64,000 nucleotides of DNA, from assembly GCA_964030475.1 (NCBI GenBank), contig CAXIPT010000001.1, positions 26,909,015 to 26,973,014 on the forward strand. Direction: 5' to 3'. Made by a program: the position numbers and the translations under genes. Positions within the stretch are counted from its first letter, which is position 1, and every line of letters begins with the position of its first letter. The notes under the pieces are model-generated. The model had not been told where the DNA came from and made no database searches. It was given only the letters and a program-made list of their open reading frames with translations. Of the stretch, positions 26,401 to 33,947 are shown piece after piece. Source of the stretch: Tethya wilhelma. Taxonomy: Eukaryota > Porifera > Demospongiae > Tethyida > Tethyidae.

Positions 26401-26841
26401 GGTGGTCACAATGCTGGTGACTACTTGGAGCCATTAAGCGATATTAATAGTGAAAATAGCTTACGTGGAAATGAAGGACATTTGCAATTGAAGACTGAAG
26501 AGGACACAACCCCTGGTACCATTTCTGATGCTTCAATAAAGCTAGACCTACTTAATGAAAGCACCCATGAGGCTGATACTGCTGGTTTCTATGGTAACTA
26601 CCCTCAAACCATAGAGGGTTCCAGTGAGCAGGTTGTACCTCCACAGCAAGACCAGACAGAGTCTCTCATTGACCACATACCCTGCAGTAATACTCTTCTT
26701 GATCAAGATCACAGACTTAGTGATTTCTTCTTGGCAACTTCAGATCCATCATCACTAGTGTACGAGCAGGATAACACTGGTAGCAGTTCATCAGCAGGCT
26801 ATGTAACAATGGACGGAAATCAAATTATTACAAGAGTGTGA
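14445..26841 (+). CDS. Single-Ig receptor, copy C (intact, giant last intron)
   Basis: Exons 14445-14559, 14650-14789, 15288-15678, 15876-15975, 17341-17383, 17570-17683 and 26341-26841 total 1404 nt and give 467 residues with consistent phases. Residues 1-27 are a signal peptide. The Ig-like ectodomain (YSCSIGGCYSSEG) is followed by a Thr/Ser-rich stalk about 80 residues long and a TM helix near residues 218-243 (GGTIIIAVSVVFVLVSVILC). A basic stop-transfer (KFKSR) leads into an acidic tail of about 220 residues. The tail holds GDYLEP, YGNYP, YVTM (Tyr about 455) and C-terminal ITRV, all shared with copies B and D. The last intron (17684-26340) is 8657 nt, against 183 nt in copy B, and is filled with other genes and elements. 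Expression across this intron is unproven, and an N at 25871 lies inside it. Confidence 0.75.
16728..16947. mobile_element. MITE, TACCGTATAGC family
   Basis: Terminal inverted repeats TACCGTATAGCGGGTAAA... and ...TTTACCCGCTATACGGTA, 220 bp. The outermost TA is consistent with a TA target duplication of Tc1/mariner-type insertion. It contains repeated TTTGGCGA-like blocks and no ORF. It lies in the intron after the copy C TM exon. Confidence 0.85.
17894..18963 (+). CDS. Uncharacterised Lys/Ser-rich protein nested in copy C intron
   Basis: The open frame from 18052 gives 303 residues. A better start is ATG 17894 with a 62-nt intron (17925-17986), which joins MDPQVSKTLL in phase to the frame before 18052. 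Three regions are visible. An N-terminal globular part (SFMLSIELDEITNLNKLRGE through LWCDGYHKG) is followed by an acidic then basic stretch (SDSDEDFPPKPKKRKV), which looks like a nuclear localisation signal. The C-terminal helical segment is YERGALTNDQFEKRRDSLL, which resembles SHOCT-type short C-terminal domains (weak resemblance). I do not recognise the family. It sits in the sense orientation inside the last intron of copy C, probably as a later insertion. Confidence 0.6.
19090..20079 (-). pseudogene. Tc1/mariner-IS630-type transposase with one internal stop
   Basis: One reading frame of about 329 codons on the minus strand, interrupted only by a TAG at 19828-19830. The N-terminal part is a helix-turn-helix (LSYKAIADLLYIHTSTVRRV). 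The C-terminal part is the DDE_3 catalytic core: WLDETG (first Asp), VVMDNASIHH (second Asp), and LPPYSPDYNPLEESFSKLK (Glu). Both halves and all three catalytic residues are preserved, so inactivation by the stop looks recent, unless the element uses readthrough or an unseen intron. I could not identify convincing terminal inverted repeats in the flanks. It is antisense to copy C, inside its last intron. Confidence 0.85.
20080..21310. other. Intronic sequence, nothing recognised
   Basis: Between the transposase and the BEL/Pao remnant. Short ORFs on both strands show no domain signature or phase-consistent splicing. The GC-richer patch at about 20280-20480 could be a leader of an unseen transcript. 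Confidence 0.5.
21340..22838 (-). mobile_element. BEL/Pao retrotransposon gag-protease remnant
   Basis: Minus-strand segments in several frames match the start of a BEL/Pao polyprotein in order. A Gag region (DUF1759-like: LPKLAVATFDDNLLNWRLFW) comes first, then zinc-knuckle-like Cys/His clusters (CILCMSEKHPLYVC, CLNC, CQRCH). An aspartic protease follows with active-site ARALLDSGSS and the downstream LADPDFGSPGKIDVLLGVD strand. Frameshifts separate the pieces. Reverse transcriptase, RNase H and integrase are absent, and no LTR was found. It is a truncated, dead copy in the copy C intron. Confidence 0.8.
22815..22960. repeat. Possible non-autonomous element end
   Basis: Begins CAGTGGCGGATTTAGGCATG and contains GGTTCCATGGGTTCCACGGAACCCCCCC. 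AGTGGCGGAT(C/T)TAGG starts are common at ends of repetitive elements in marine invertebrates; that family link is from memory. A related motif (AGCAGATCTAGGGGAG...CAACCCCCCAG) is at about 50907-50950. No partner end was identified. Confidence 0.3.
23337..25651 (+). pseudogene. Myb/SANT-like gene with premature stop, 3' end lost
   Basis: Seven exons join in phase: 23337-23571, 23662-24029, 24102-24236, 24297-24383, 24449-24737, 24802-25236, 25508-25651. Exon 1 starts MVHLPKKKLSF and contains a Trp-spaced helix-turn-helix-like region (SVWSEEEVKALVEFILF ... FWKGAANFVK), typical of Myb/SANT or trihelix DNA-binding domains. An in-frame TGA at 23493-23495 interrupts it; the frame continues with clear homology-like sequence after it. 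The remaining about 520 residues contain a Cys/Trp-rich central region (THSGAWWWIKANSCDLVPG) and helical segments, but no family I can name. No terminal exon is visible before the N at 25871. It is most likely an inserted, degraded copy of a gene present elsewhere. Confidence 0.6.
25386..25473. repeat. Near-perfect 88-bp palindrome
   Basis: Two 41-nt arms (25386-25426 and 25433-25473) pair with a single mismatch around a 6-nt loop TACCAC. The arms contain GAGCGCAAGCTTTAATCC. It lies between the last two visible exons of the SANT-like gene. Probably a fold-back element; a transcript would form a long hairpin. Confidence 0.9.
25871..25871. other. Scaffold join (single N)
   Basis: A lone N inside the giant intron of copy C, 220 nt after the last visible SANT-like exon. 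Gap size and the true order around it are uncertain. Confidence 0.8.
25969..26205. mobile_element. MITE, TACCGTATAGC family
   Basis: Ends TACCGTATAGCCGGAAAATT and AATTTTCCGGCTATACAGTA are inverted repeats with one mismatch. The 237-bp element contains several TTTGGCGGAT blocks and a nested palindrome (TGCGTACGTACGCA). Same family as 16728-16947. Confidence 0.85.
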
Positions 26842-27375
26842 CAGTTAATATCTGACAGTGACTGAATGTTTGGCTGTGTTTGTGTTTGGCTGACAAACAG
26901 TATACAAGTACATATTGTATTTTGAAGTTTGTATGCATAATAATTATTGTTGACAATAATTTAGATTGTTCAATTCTTCACTTATTACAATATTTAATTT
27001 TATGGTAAAAGTAAAATTGTACCTGGGGCTTACTGTATCCAATACAGTAATGATATCTTTACATAATGATATGAACTGCATGGTGTTCTATTGAAGGGAG
27101 AATAGGAATAGTTGTTGATACAATCTGTACCTTAATATTATTGTCACAGTTAGCTTAACAATCTCCTGAAGCTCACTCTTCTATAACTTTATCCTTATTG
27201 TTTAATGTTATTTTTTTTTTGTAAGGAGGGGCCTGGGCTGGAGGGGGATTCAACAATAAGGAAAGAACCTGAATCTATTTATGGTGTGGTTCTGTATCAC
27301 GTTATAAGTACAAAATATTATGTCAAACAGATATTTCCTGCCTAATATGGTATATTAGCAGCCCCTAGCTCCCCT

Positions 27376-27449
27376 TTTGATTAATACTAAATGCATGACT
27401 ATCCAGAGGACGAGACGTTGAAGAGACTGAGTAATGAATTTCTTCGACT
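27376..27449 (+). promoter_or_regulatory. Conserved 5' leader exon, copy D
   Basis: Homologous to the leaders of copies B and C: CGAGACGTTGAAGAG, then ATTTCTTCGACT before donor GTAAGTGT. It marks the start of the copy D locus, whose coding exons are broken. Confidence 0.45.
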
Positions 27450-28360
27450 GTAAGTGTATTATGTCGCTCGCAGAGTCACCCTACACGTATGCCTTACTAC
27501 TATTCATTGTCCATGCAGTTAGGTCATATCCTGACATGAATAATATATAGACAGAGCTGTGGGTGGTCTAGAAGGAGGGGTGTATTACCATGCAGTATAA
27601 AAGTCAGCTTCAATGTGGGGTTCTTCCAGATTGACTACAACTGCAGTGTGTCGAATAATAATAATTAACATGCATGGTAAATGACATTGTGCCATTTGTA
27701 ACAAAAGTAACCATGGCTAGCTGCATTGTTGATGGGATCACTACTAGCCACCCAAGGTCCCAGGGCTAATGATAAGCATATATATAGTAGTATTGAAAAC
27801 ATTTGCCCACATTAGTTTTGTCTGCATGTTCTGTTGGAGGTTGGAGTTGTGGTCTTTATTAGTTAGACTCTGTACATTATNAGATTAAAATTTTGCAGTA
27901 CGAAAATCACAACTTCTGCCTATCTCCTATCCATGACCTAATCCCTGTATGTACAAGCATCAACAATAAACCAATAAAGGAAATAATAATATTATTATAA
28001 AGAAAATGCACAAGTAATTTCAATAAAACATGCACCTGCTGGTCCTACCACATACAAAAATAAACTCAAAGCAAATTGATCAGACATCACACAGAGATAG
28101 TGATCAATTTTTCGTCTACAGCAGAATCAAACTCCTCTCCTTTTGCATATACATGCACCTTTACATCTAGCTCATCTACTCATATGACTACCACATGCAG
28201 ACCTTGGGTAGATGATCTATACACTAGTTTTGTGGGCTGTTTGGTGTTATGATAAGCTATTGATATGGGGGCTTTTATCTGAAGGAGTGGGCCTATAATA
28301 GGCAAACAAACTTGGAATGAAGTTGTACACTGCCCACAACAGATAGTGCTATAGACAGAG

Positions 28361-28437
28361 TATATAAACAGCTTTCCTCTATCTTTCAACAGTCACTGCA
28401 ACACCTAGTCAGAGTGAGACCTAAACTTGAAAGTGAG
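28361..28437 (+). promoter_or_regulatory. TATA box and 5' UTR exon, Eph-like copy 1
   Basis: TATATAAA at 28361 is followed by a conserved leader (TCTTTCAACAGTCACTGCAA...GAAAGTGAG) ending in donor GTGAGA. A leader intron ends at TTCTAG 28606, two bases before the ATG. The same block occurs upstream of the copies at 40387, 48227 and 55951. Confidence 0.65.
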
Positions 28438-28608
28438 GTGAGACTATCTTATATTTAATACTATGGCACTCCTTAGTGCATGCCATAAAATTAATATGGT
28501 ATCCGAATATTTGTTGTTCTCTTGGATCATGGTGCTTGCTGTTAGTAGATCAAGCCATTGTGATTCTACTGTTTATTACGAATATTATGACATTCTTGTG
28601 TTCTAGCA

Positions 28609-29551
28609 ATGGCTCCACTAATCTCTGGCTGTATCCTCCTGCTAACTCTGGGATGCTGTGTGTTTGGCCAAAATCACAATACTCTACCAACCCCTGATGA
28701 TTTATGTCGGACTGACCATCCTTACGTGGATGATCACATCTACCCTGATGACTGGCACCTTATAGTAGACTCCTATGACTATGAAGATCTGTTTGGAAGC
28801 TCCAGAGCTGTCTGGGAACGGAGAGATGTGGATGGAGATAGAAGAGGAGTGAGTTGCTAGCTGTTTGTTGTTTTTTCCTTCCTCATTTTATTGTTTTCTC
28901 ACTATGTACAGTGGCATGATGCCGTTGGAGAAACTTGTCAGTTAGAGATTGGAGTCAGGTCTTGCACCCCCCCAATAAATCAAGACAACTGGTTCTTCAC
29001 TAGCTACAACAGCTACAATAAATCTATTGAGGTGATTCTTAGAGCTACTTTCAGATGGTCAGGATGCCAACGATCTGGCAGGTGTGATAAAGTATCAGTG
29101 TATCGATATGATACTAATGGTCCAGTCAGTGAGGCCATGCAAACAGATCCAATGAACTATATGGCTCTAACTGGAGATGAAATGACGTCTCGTCTTCATC
29201 ATACTGACTTTGGTGATACAAAAGTACAGCTAATTTTCAATCGTTTTCAAAACTTCAGTGGATTCTACCTAGGATTCAGAGACATTGGGGCATGTGGTGG
29301 ACAGATAAAGCGATTTCTGGCATATTATAGAATTGCTCCTCCAGTTAATGATGGCCTCCTCTCATGTTCTGAAGTTCCTCTAGTAAAAGATGGCTCTAGT
29401 TCTGCCAATTGCAGTTGTCCTGCTCATGCAAGTGCTGTCAAAACAGAAGACCTCACCAGGACATGTGATGAGGAAGGGACATGCTCTGACCTTGCTGTTT
29501 GTGAATGTGACTGTGGATATCATGAGTCCAGTGATTCTAGAAAGTGTGATG
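28609..29551 (+). CDS. Eph-like ectodomain gene, copy 1 (truncated)
   Basis: Exon 1 (28609-28848) encodes a signal peptide (MAPLISGCILLLTLGCCVFG) and the start of the mature protein. Exon 2 (28912-29551) encodes an Eph-type ligand-binding domain and the first Cys-rich module. Diagnostic segments are INQDNWFFTSYNSYNKS, ATFRWSGCQ and GFYLGFRDIGACGGQIKRF with YYRIAPP, which follow the Eph LBD pattern of GFYLAFxDxGAC and YYxxCP. The Cys-rich part ends CDCGYHESSDSRKCDG at a phase-1 donor. FN3 and Sushi exons are missing because the segment ends at an N (29667). It differs from the copy at 40387 by many substitutions and by 12 nt in exon 2, so it is a paralogue, not a duplicate read. Confidence 0.75.
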
Positions 29552-31434
29552 GTAAGTTGCAGTACAGCTGATTTAATTATGTTCACAGTGTGGGTTGCAA
29601 ATTAGGAATGGATCAAAGCAAAAAACAAAGTAGTCTTTTCTGAAGAATGCATCATTTCCCGACATTNATCTGTTGAGATTTTTGTTCTATTATTATAGTT
29701 CCACCCATATAGTTTTCTGGATGCTATTCTAGTGAAGGGGAAGCAGCACCATGTATAGGATACCACCCACTAGCTGAACTGGTACAGTTTGTACTCATAC
29801 TGCTACAACACAGTCATACATTGTTTTAATTGGTATAAGTACACAGCTACCACCAAAACCTTATTATTTGCTTCAAATATAGCACTTATACATCAATGAT
29901 CCTAGATACCAGTATTTTGACAGCATCCACAGCTACAGTATACTTGTTGAAACTTGAAAGCTAGAGATTTGAAGCTTCTAGTGCAGATCGACAGAAACTC
30001 ATAATAAATCACAAGACACATGACATTGTGTGCATGATCAGATCGATTAGCCTTTTGGTATAGATATTTAATTTCCCCTACATTGATTGTCAGTTATCAG
30101 TGCTCCTATATCTAGAGTCTGCTAATGACTTGCTCTTACGCAATAAGCTGTCTAGTTAATTGTTAGAGGGTCACTGTTGGATGGACACATAATTTTATTA
30201 ATAATATCAATTTGATAACTACAACAAACTAATTGTAATTATTATTATCCAACTCAAAGAAAGACAGTCAATGTGGTTCCAAAGAGTCTGCATGGGGATA
30301 GAAGAGTAGGAGGGTAGGAGAGTAGGAGGGTGGGCATACACTATAAGTCATACACCAATCCTTGTTATTGTTCTTTCTTCTTTCCACTAACAGCTAGTTA
30401 TTTAAGACCCCCTCAATCTCTTCGAACTCAAGCACAGCCCACGACCAAGGCTCACAGTATAATGATCATGTAATGTACAGTCAACTCTGTGTTGTTGAGA
30501 AGTATATATAGGGATGCTTACAATTTCAAACTTACCCACAAAAATGTAAAACTGAACCACAAAAATTTCAATAAATGTAACTAAGTCAAGAAAGGAATCA
30601 ATCTGCAGGAAGAATAACCTCTAGATCACTGTATATACAGTGCTGTGATTTTTTAATATTGATTGTTGTCTTGAGTACAAGAGTTGTCAATATCAATACA
30701 ACAAAGTGTAATACTAGTTTCGTGTTTTTATTGTTACCTTTATATACATACACCATGGATTAGGCTGTACATATACTCTGGAGGTGCTGGAGTCTGACAC
30801 TTCCAGTACTGTAACATCTGAAGGGGGTAGTCACAATTCTGGTGACTACTTGGAGCCACTAAGCGATATTGAGAGTGAAAACAGCTTGCGTGGAAATGAA
30901 GGACATTTTAAATTGAAGACTGAAGAGGACACAACCCCTGGTACCATTTCTGACACTTCAATAAAGCTAGACCTACTTAATGAGAGCACCCATTACTGCT
31001 GGTTTCTATGACAACTACCCTCAAACCATGGAAGGTTCTAGTGAGCAGGCTAAACCTCCGGAGTCTCTCACCGACAACATAGTCTGCAGTAATCCTCTTT
31101 TTGATCGAAACCACAGACTTAGTGATTTCTTCTTGGCAACTTCTGATCCATCATCACTAGTGTACAGGCAGGATAACACTGGCAGCAGCTCATCAGCAGG
31201 GTATGTAACAATGGACAGAAATCAAACAATTACAAGTGTATGACAGTTGCTAGCTGTGTTTGTTTGGCTGTGTATGTTTGGCTCACAACAGTATTGAAGT
31301 ACATTTGTATTGTGAAGTTTGTCTGCAAGTAAGAAATGTTGGCAATAATTTTGACTCTTTAATTCTTTATCTACTGGTGTAGGAACATGGATATACATCA
31401 GTGCTCATAAATATACTTTTACCCACCCAATACA

Positions 31435-31499
31435 TAGCCTTGTCCCCAGGCCCCTCCCTCCTTACGTTTCAAAGAGGGAGGGGCCTGTGGATGAGGCTA
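31435..31499. repeat. Fold-back element
   Basis: Inverted repeat TAGCCTTGTCCCCAGGCCCC / GGGGCCTGTGGATGAGGCTA with few mismatches. It shares the GTCCCCAG core with the fold-back at 53114. Confidence 0.7.
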
Positions 31500-31683
31500 C
31501 CAATACATGCATCATTGTTATAAAATGGTCTCAAAAGAGAAAAAATTAACATGTTTGGTGGATGGGTGTGATTACAGCCCATTTGCAATTGTATATAATA
31601 TTATCATGTACTTTTAACATGACAAAAATGTCATGTGGATTGGTGTGATTGATGTGAGGTGTTGGAACTGTCGGCAGTTGGTG

Positions 31684-32894
31684 TTACTCGTCGGCATACT
31701 TCTTCAGAAAAGGTTGAGAGTAGGACAAAGAGATAAGAGGGTATTTGCTGTTTTGCTTCATTGATTCACGATCTACTCTATCACCACATGAAGTTGCTTT
31801 ATCACATTCCTGTAAATTTACCACAAAAAAGATGTTAGTAAATAACTATCTGAGAAGTCTAGCAGGTAAATGATTATGCACACACATCTACTAAACACAA
31901 AGACCTACAGAACAAACAACTAACCCTATCAAACTTTGCTGCAACAATTTCACGGATTTCACGAGCTTTTAGTGGTCCTTGTACTGAGCCATCACGCTTC
32001 ACATGCACCTAGAGAGAGAGAGAGAAAGAGAGAGAAAGAGATAGGGAGAGAAAATAATATGCCAAACATTCAGTCTTAATAAGCTAGTGTTCTATTCAAG
32101 GGAGCACATTTGTTATTAAAAACCGTACCTTATTGTTGCAATCAGCATAAATCTCTGAAGGATTGCCTGCTCGTACATGTATCTCCAGGACATAGAGAGG
32201 CCTTCTATTGCAAGGTACAAAATCAATCCTGGAGGCAAATGATAACAACACTTGAACAACCGTGAGTTGATGCTCAACCATATCCATAACTTCATGATTC
32301 TATGACTCACTTGTAAAATGACTCATCAACTGGAGGAGTGAACCGAGCAAACTGGCTTCTGATCTCTTCAGTGATCCTGTTCCTGTCACCATATTCCAGC
32401 CTCACACCTTGAATTATACCTGTACAATTATGTATCAGCCCATCATTGCACAAATATACCATACAAATAACACCACTACTGGAAAATAAAATTTAATGTT
32501 AGCTATTTGTTAAAGTACAATGGTGATGTTTTCCAGACAATAACTCACAATTTTTGTCAGTCATACATGCACAATCCACCAAGGAAAATAATAATTTTAG
32601 ATATCATATAAACTATGTGACAGTCACACTGCTCATCTGTGTCTGTTAAAATGCCAAAAAATTTTGCTGAGCTGGAATATTTTTCTCTCAAAAACTTTCC
32701 CATTATACAGTATTTCTTTACCATCATCGGCAACTCCAATACACAGTGTCCCTCCATTAGAGTTCAAAAAGGCAGAGCCATATCGCTGCACAGCTGATGG
32801 AAGAGTATTGTAGAGATAGTTTCCACCTCCGGCCTTGAATTCCATATTGCGAGACTCTCTACTGGACAGAACAGTTCCAACATGATAAATTGTA
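31684..32894 (-). CDS. Schlafen-like AlbA_2 domain protein (5' end unresolved)
   Basis: Five minus-strand exons fit in phase: 32722-32894, 32311-32419, 32129-32228, 31925-32008, 31684-31809, giving about 197 residues to TAA. Hallmarks of the Schlafen AlbA_2 nucleic-acid-binding domain appear in order: ESRNMEFKAGGGNY (E..xxEFK), FLNSNGGTLCIGVADDG (AFxNxxGGxLxIGVxDxG), RPLYVLEIHVRAG, and VHVKRDGSVQGPLKAREI (Y/VxRRDGSxxxL). Family members bind or cleave RNA, and some restrict viruses. Whether this protein cleaves RNA cannot be read from the sequence. The C-terminus is a short Ser/Lys tail (SQPFLKKYADE). An upstream first exon is required (incoming phase 2) and was not found with confidence; a candidate near 33120-33190 has the wrong phase. 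Confidence 0.8.
32010..32050. repeat. (AG)n microsatellite
   Basis: A GA-rich run immediately upstream (minus sense: CT tract) of a Schlafen-like exon, where it serves as polypyrimidine tract of the acceptor. Confidence 0.8.
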
Positions 32895-33947
32895 CTGCAT
32901 GAAAGAGAAAACACACAATGTAAACACCATAGGTATGCTGCTAGCAATATCATACAGAGTCTAGTCACGTAGACAGTCACTCACTGATAAGCTTGCCAAT
33001 CACTATAGCTACTAAATCTATGACTATTTACCAAGTTTTAACTTTACATAATATTATTGTAGAATCGTGTTAATGAACTTGTCGTAGCGGGATCAACACT
33101 AATGACAACTACAAGTGGACTTACAAGCTTTAGTAAGGCATAACAGGGAAACTTCAGACACTCTTTTGGTCGTACAAATTGTGTCCCGTAAAACTACAAA
33201 ACTAAGCTTAAGTGCCACAGTTATAAATTAGCAGCATGCCCACTCTTCTGAGGACAGTTTATTAAACTTCAAAGTGAATGTGAAGTACTAGGTGCTGCAA
33301 CTAAGATTTTCATTTGGGACATAAGCCAGTTGTGCCAAAGAGTCAAAGCAAGGCAATTGTCAGTGAATTAGTCATCAAAATTCAAATTTTGACCTCATTT
33401 TCAGATGCAAGTAGGGTATATAATGGGAGTAAGTTGCCACCCTGTATCATGTATGGCTAACAGTTTGACATATTAATTTGTACCAACAGTCTTGCTATAC
33501 CGTCTAATGGCATGGCACTTATAGTATTTGGCAAGCGAGATAAATGTAGCAAGGAGAGAAACTAGTTGAAAGTGTAACTGGTATAAAATCATACTCTTTC
33601 TTCTGTGATATCTCATCTGTTGGGGAAAATGGTGTCCCAGGTGTTAGGGTATAGAACATTCCACCTTCAGGCATCTAAAAAAAGGGTAATGGTCGTTACC
33701 ATTAGAGACAACTTAAAAGATTTCTATGATCTAGCTACTCAGCTCAGTGCTGAGGCAGTTACTTACTTTGTCACTTCTGTAGGCACACATCGTTGTACAG
33801 TTGTTGAGTCTTGGGTTCTCTGCTCTGACAGCCTGACAGTCTGACTGTTTTGCTTGACAGGCAATGATTTTGACTTGTCCGCCAAAAGTATTCACCACGT
33901 GAGTACCGAATGACTTTGTTTATGTTCAGCACGTGTGCACAAGTGGT
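32895..33947. other. Divergent intergenic region
   Basis: Lies between the Schlafen-like gene (-) and the F-box/LRR-like gene (+). From about 33529 onward it is duplicated at 41342-41789, so the cassette duplication includes upstream sequence. No conserved ORF between the two copies. Confidence 0.5.

Larger units (their letters stand above)
27881..29667. other. N-bounded segment inserted in copy D
   Basis: Both ends are single Ns. The sequence inside (27882-29666) is related in reverse complement to about 39330-41095, including intergenic sequence such as AGATTAAAATTTTGCAGTAC at 27882. The bases on either side outside the Ns match points about 100 bp apart in copy C (about 15000 and 15100). 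So the segment occupies a gap in copy D and may be misplaced. Confidence 0.8.
27450..31243 (+). pseudogene. Single-Ig receptor, copy D (decayed)
   Basis: Recognisable pieces, in family order, are: exon 2 remnant 27518-27660 (LEGGVYY; frame lost); exon 3 remnant about 29700-29790; exon 5 remnant near 30252; exon 6 remnant about 30395-30460 with indels; and the tail exon about 30765-31243. The signal-peptide exon and TM exon are not recognisable. The tail exon has a 2-nt insertion near its start and an 8-nt deletion near 30993, yet keeps GDYLEP, the YVTM motif and C-terminal ITSV. The locus is interrupted at 27881 and 29667 by Ns, between which lies an unrelated Eph-like gene segment. Non-functional as a receptor on this sequence. 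Confidence 0.8.

Noticed and set aside
28609..29551. Eph-like copy 1 as a mere duplicate assembly of copy 2
   Set aside because: Although flanks are alike, the coding exons differ at many residues and by 12 nt in length, so it is a separate gene or strongly diverged allele. Only its placement is doubtful.
33120..33195. Candidate upstream Schlafen-like exon (YGTQFVRPKECLKF)
   Set aside because: It ends at a good GTAAGT donor on the minus strand, but its phase does not join the exon at 32894 without a stop.
33605..33844. 79-codon open frame upstream of the F-box/LRR-like gene
   Set aside because: The duplicated counterpart near 41410-41700 does not keep the frame, and there is no domain or splice support.
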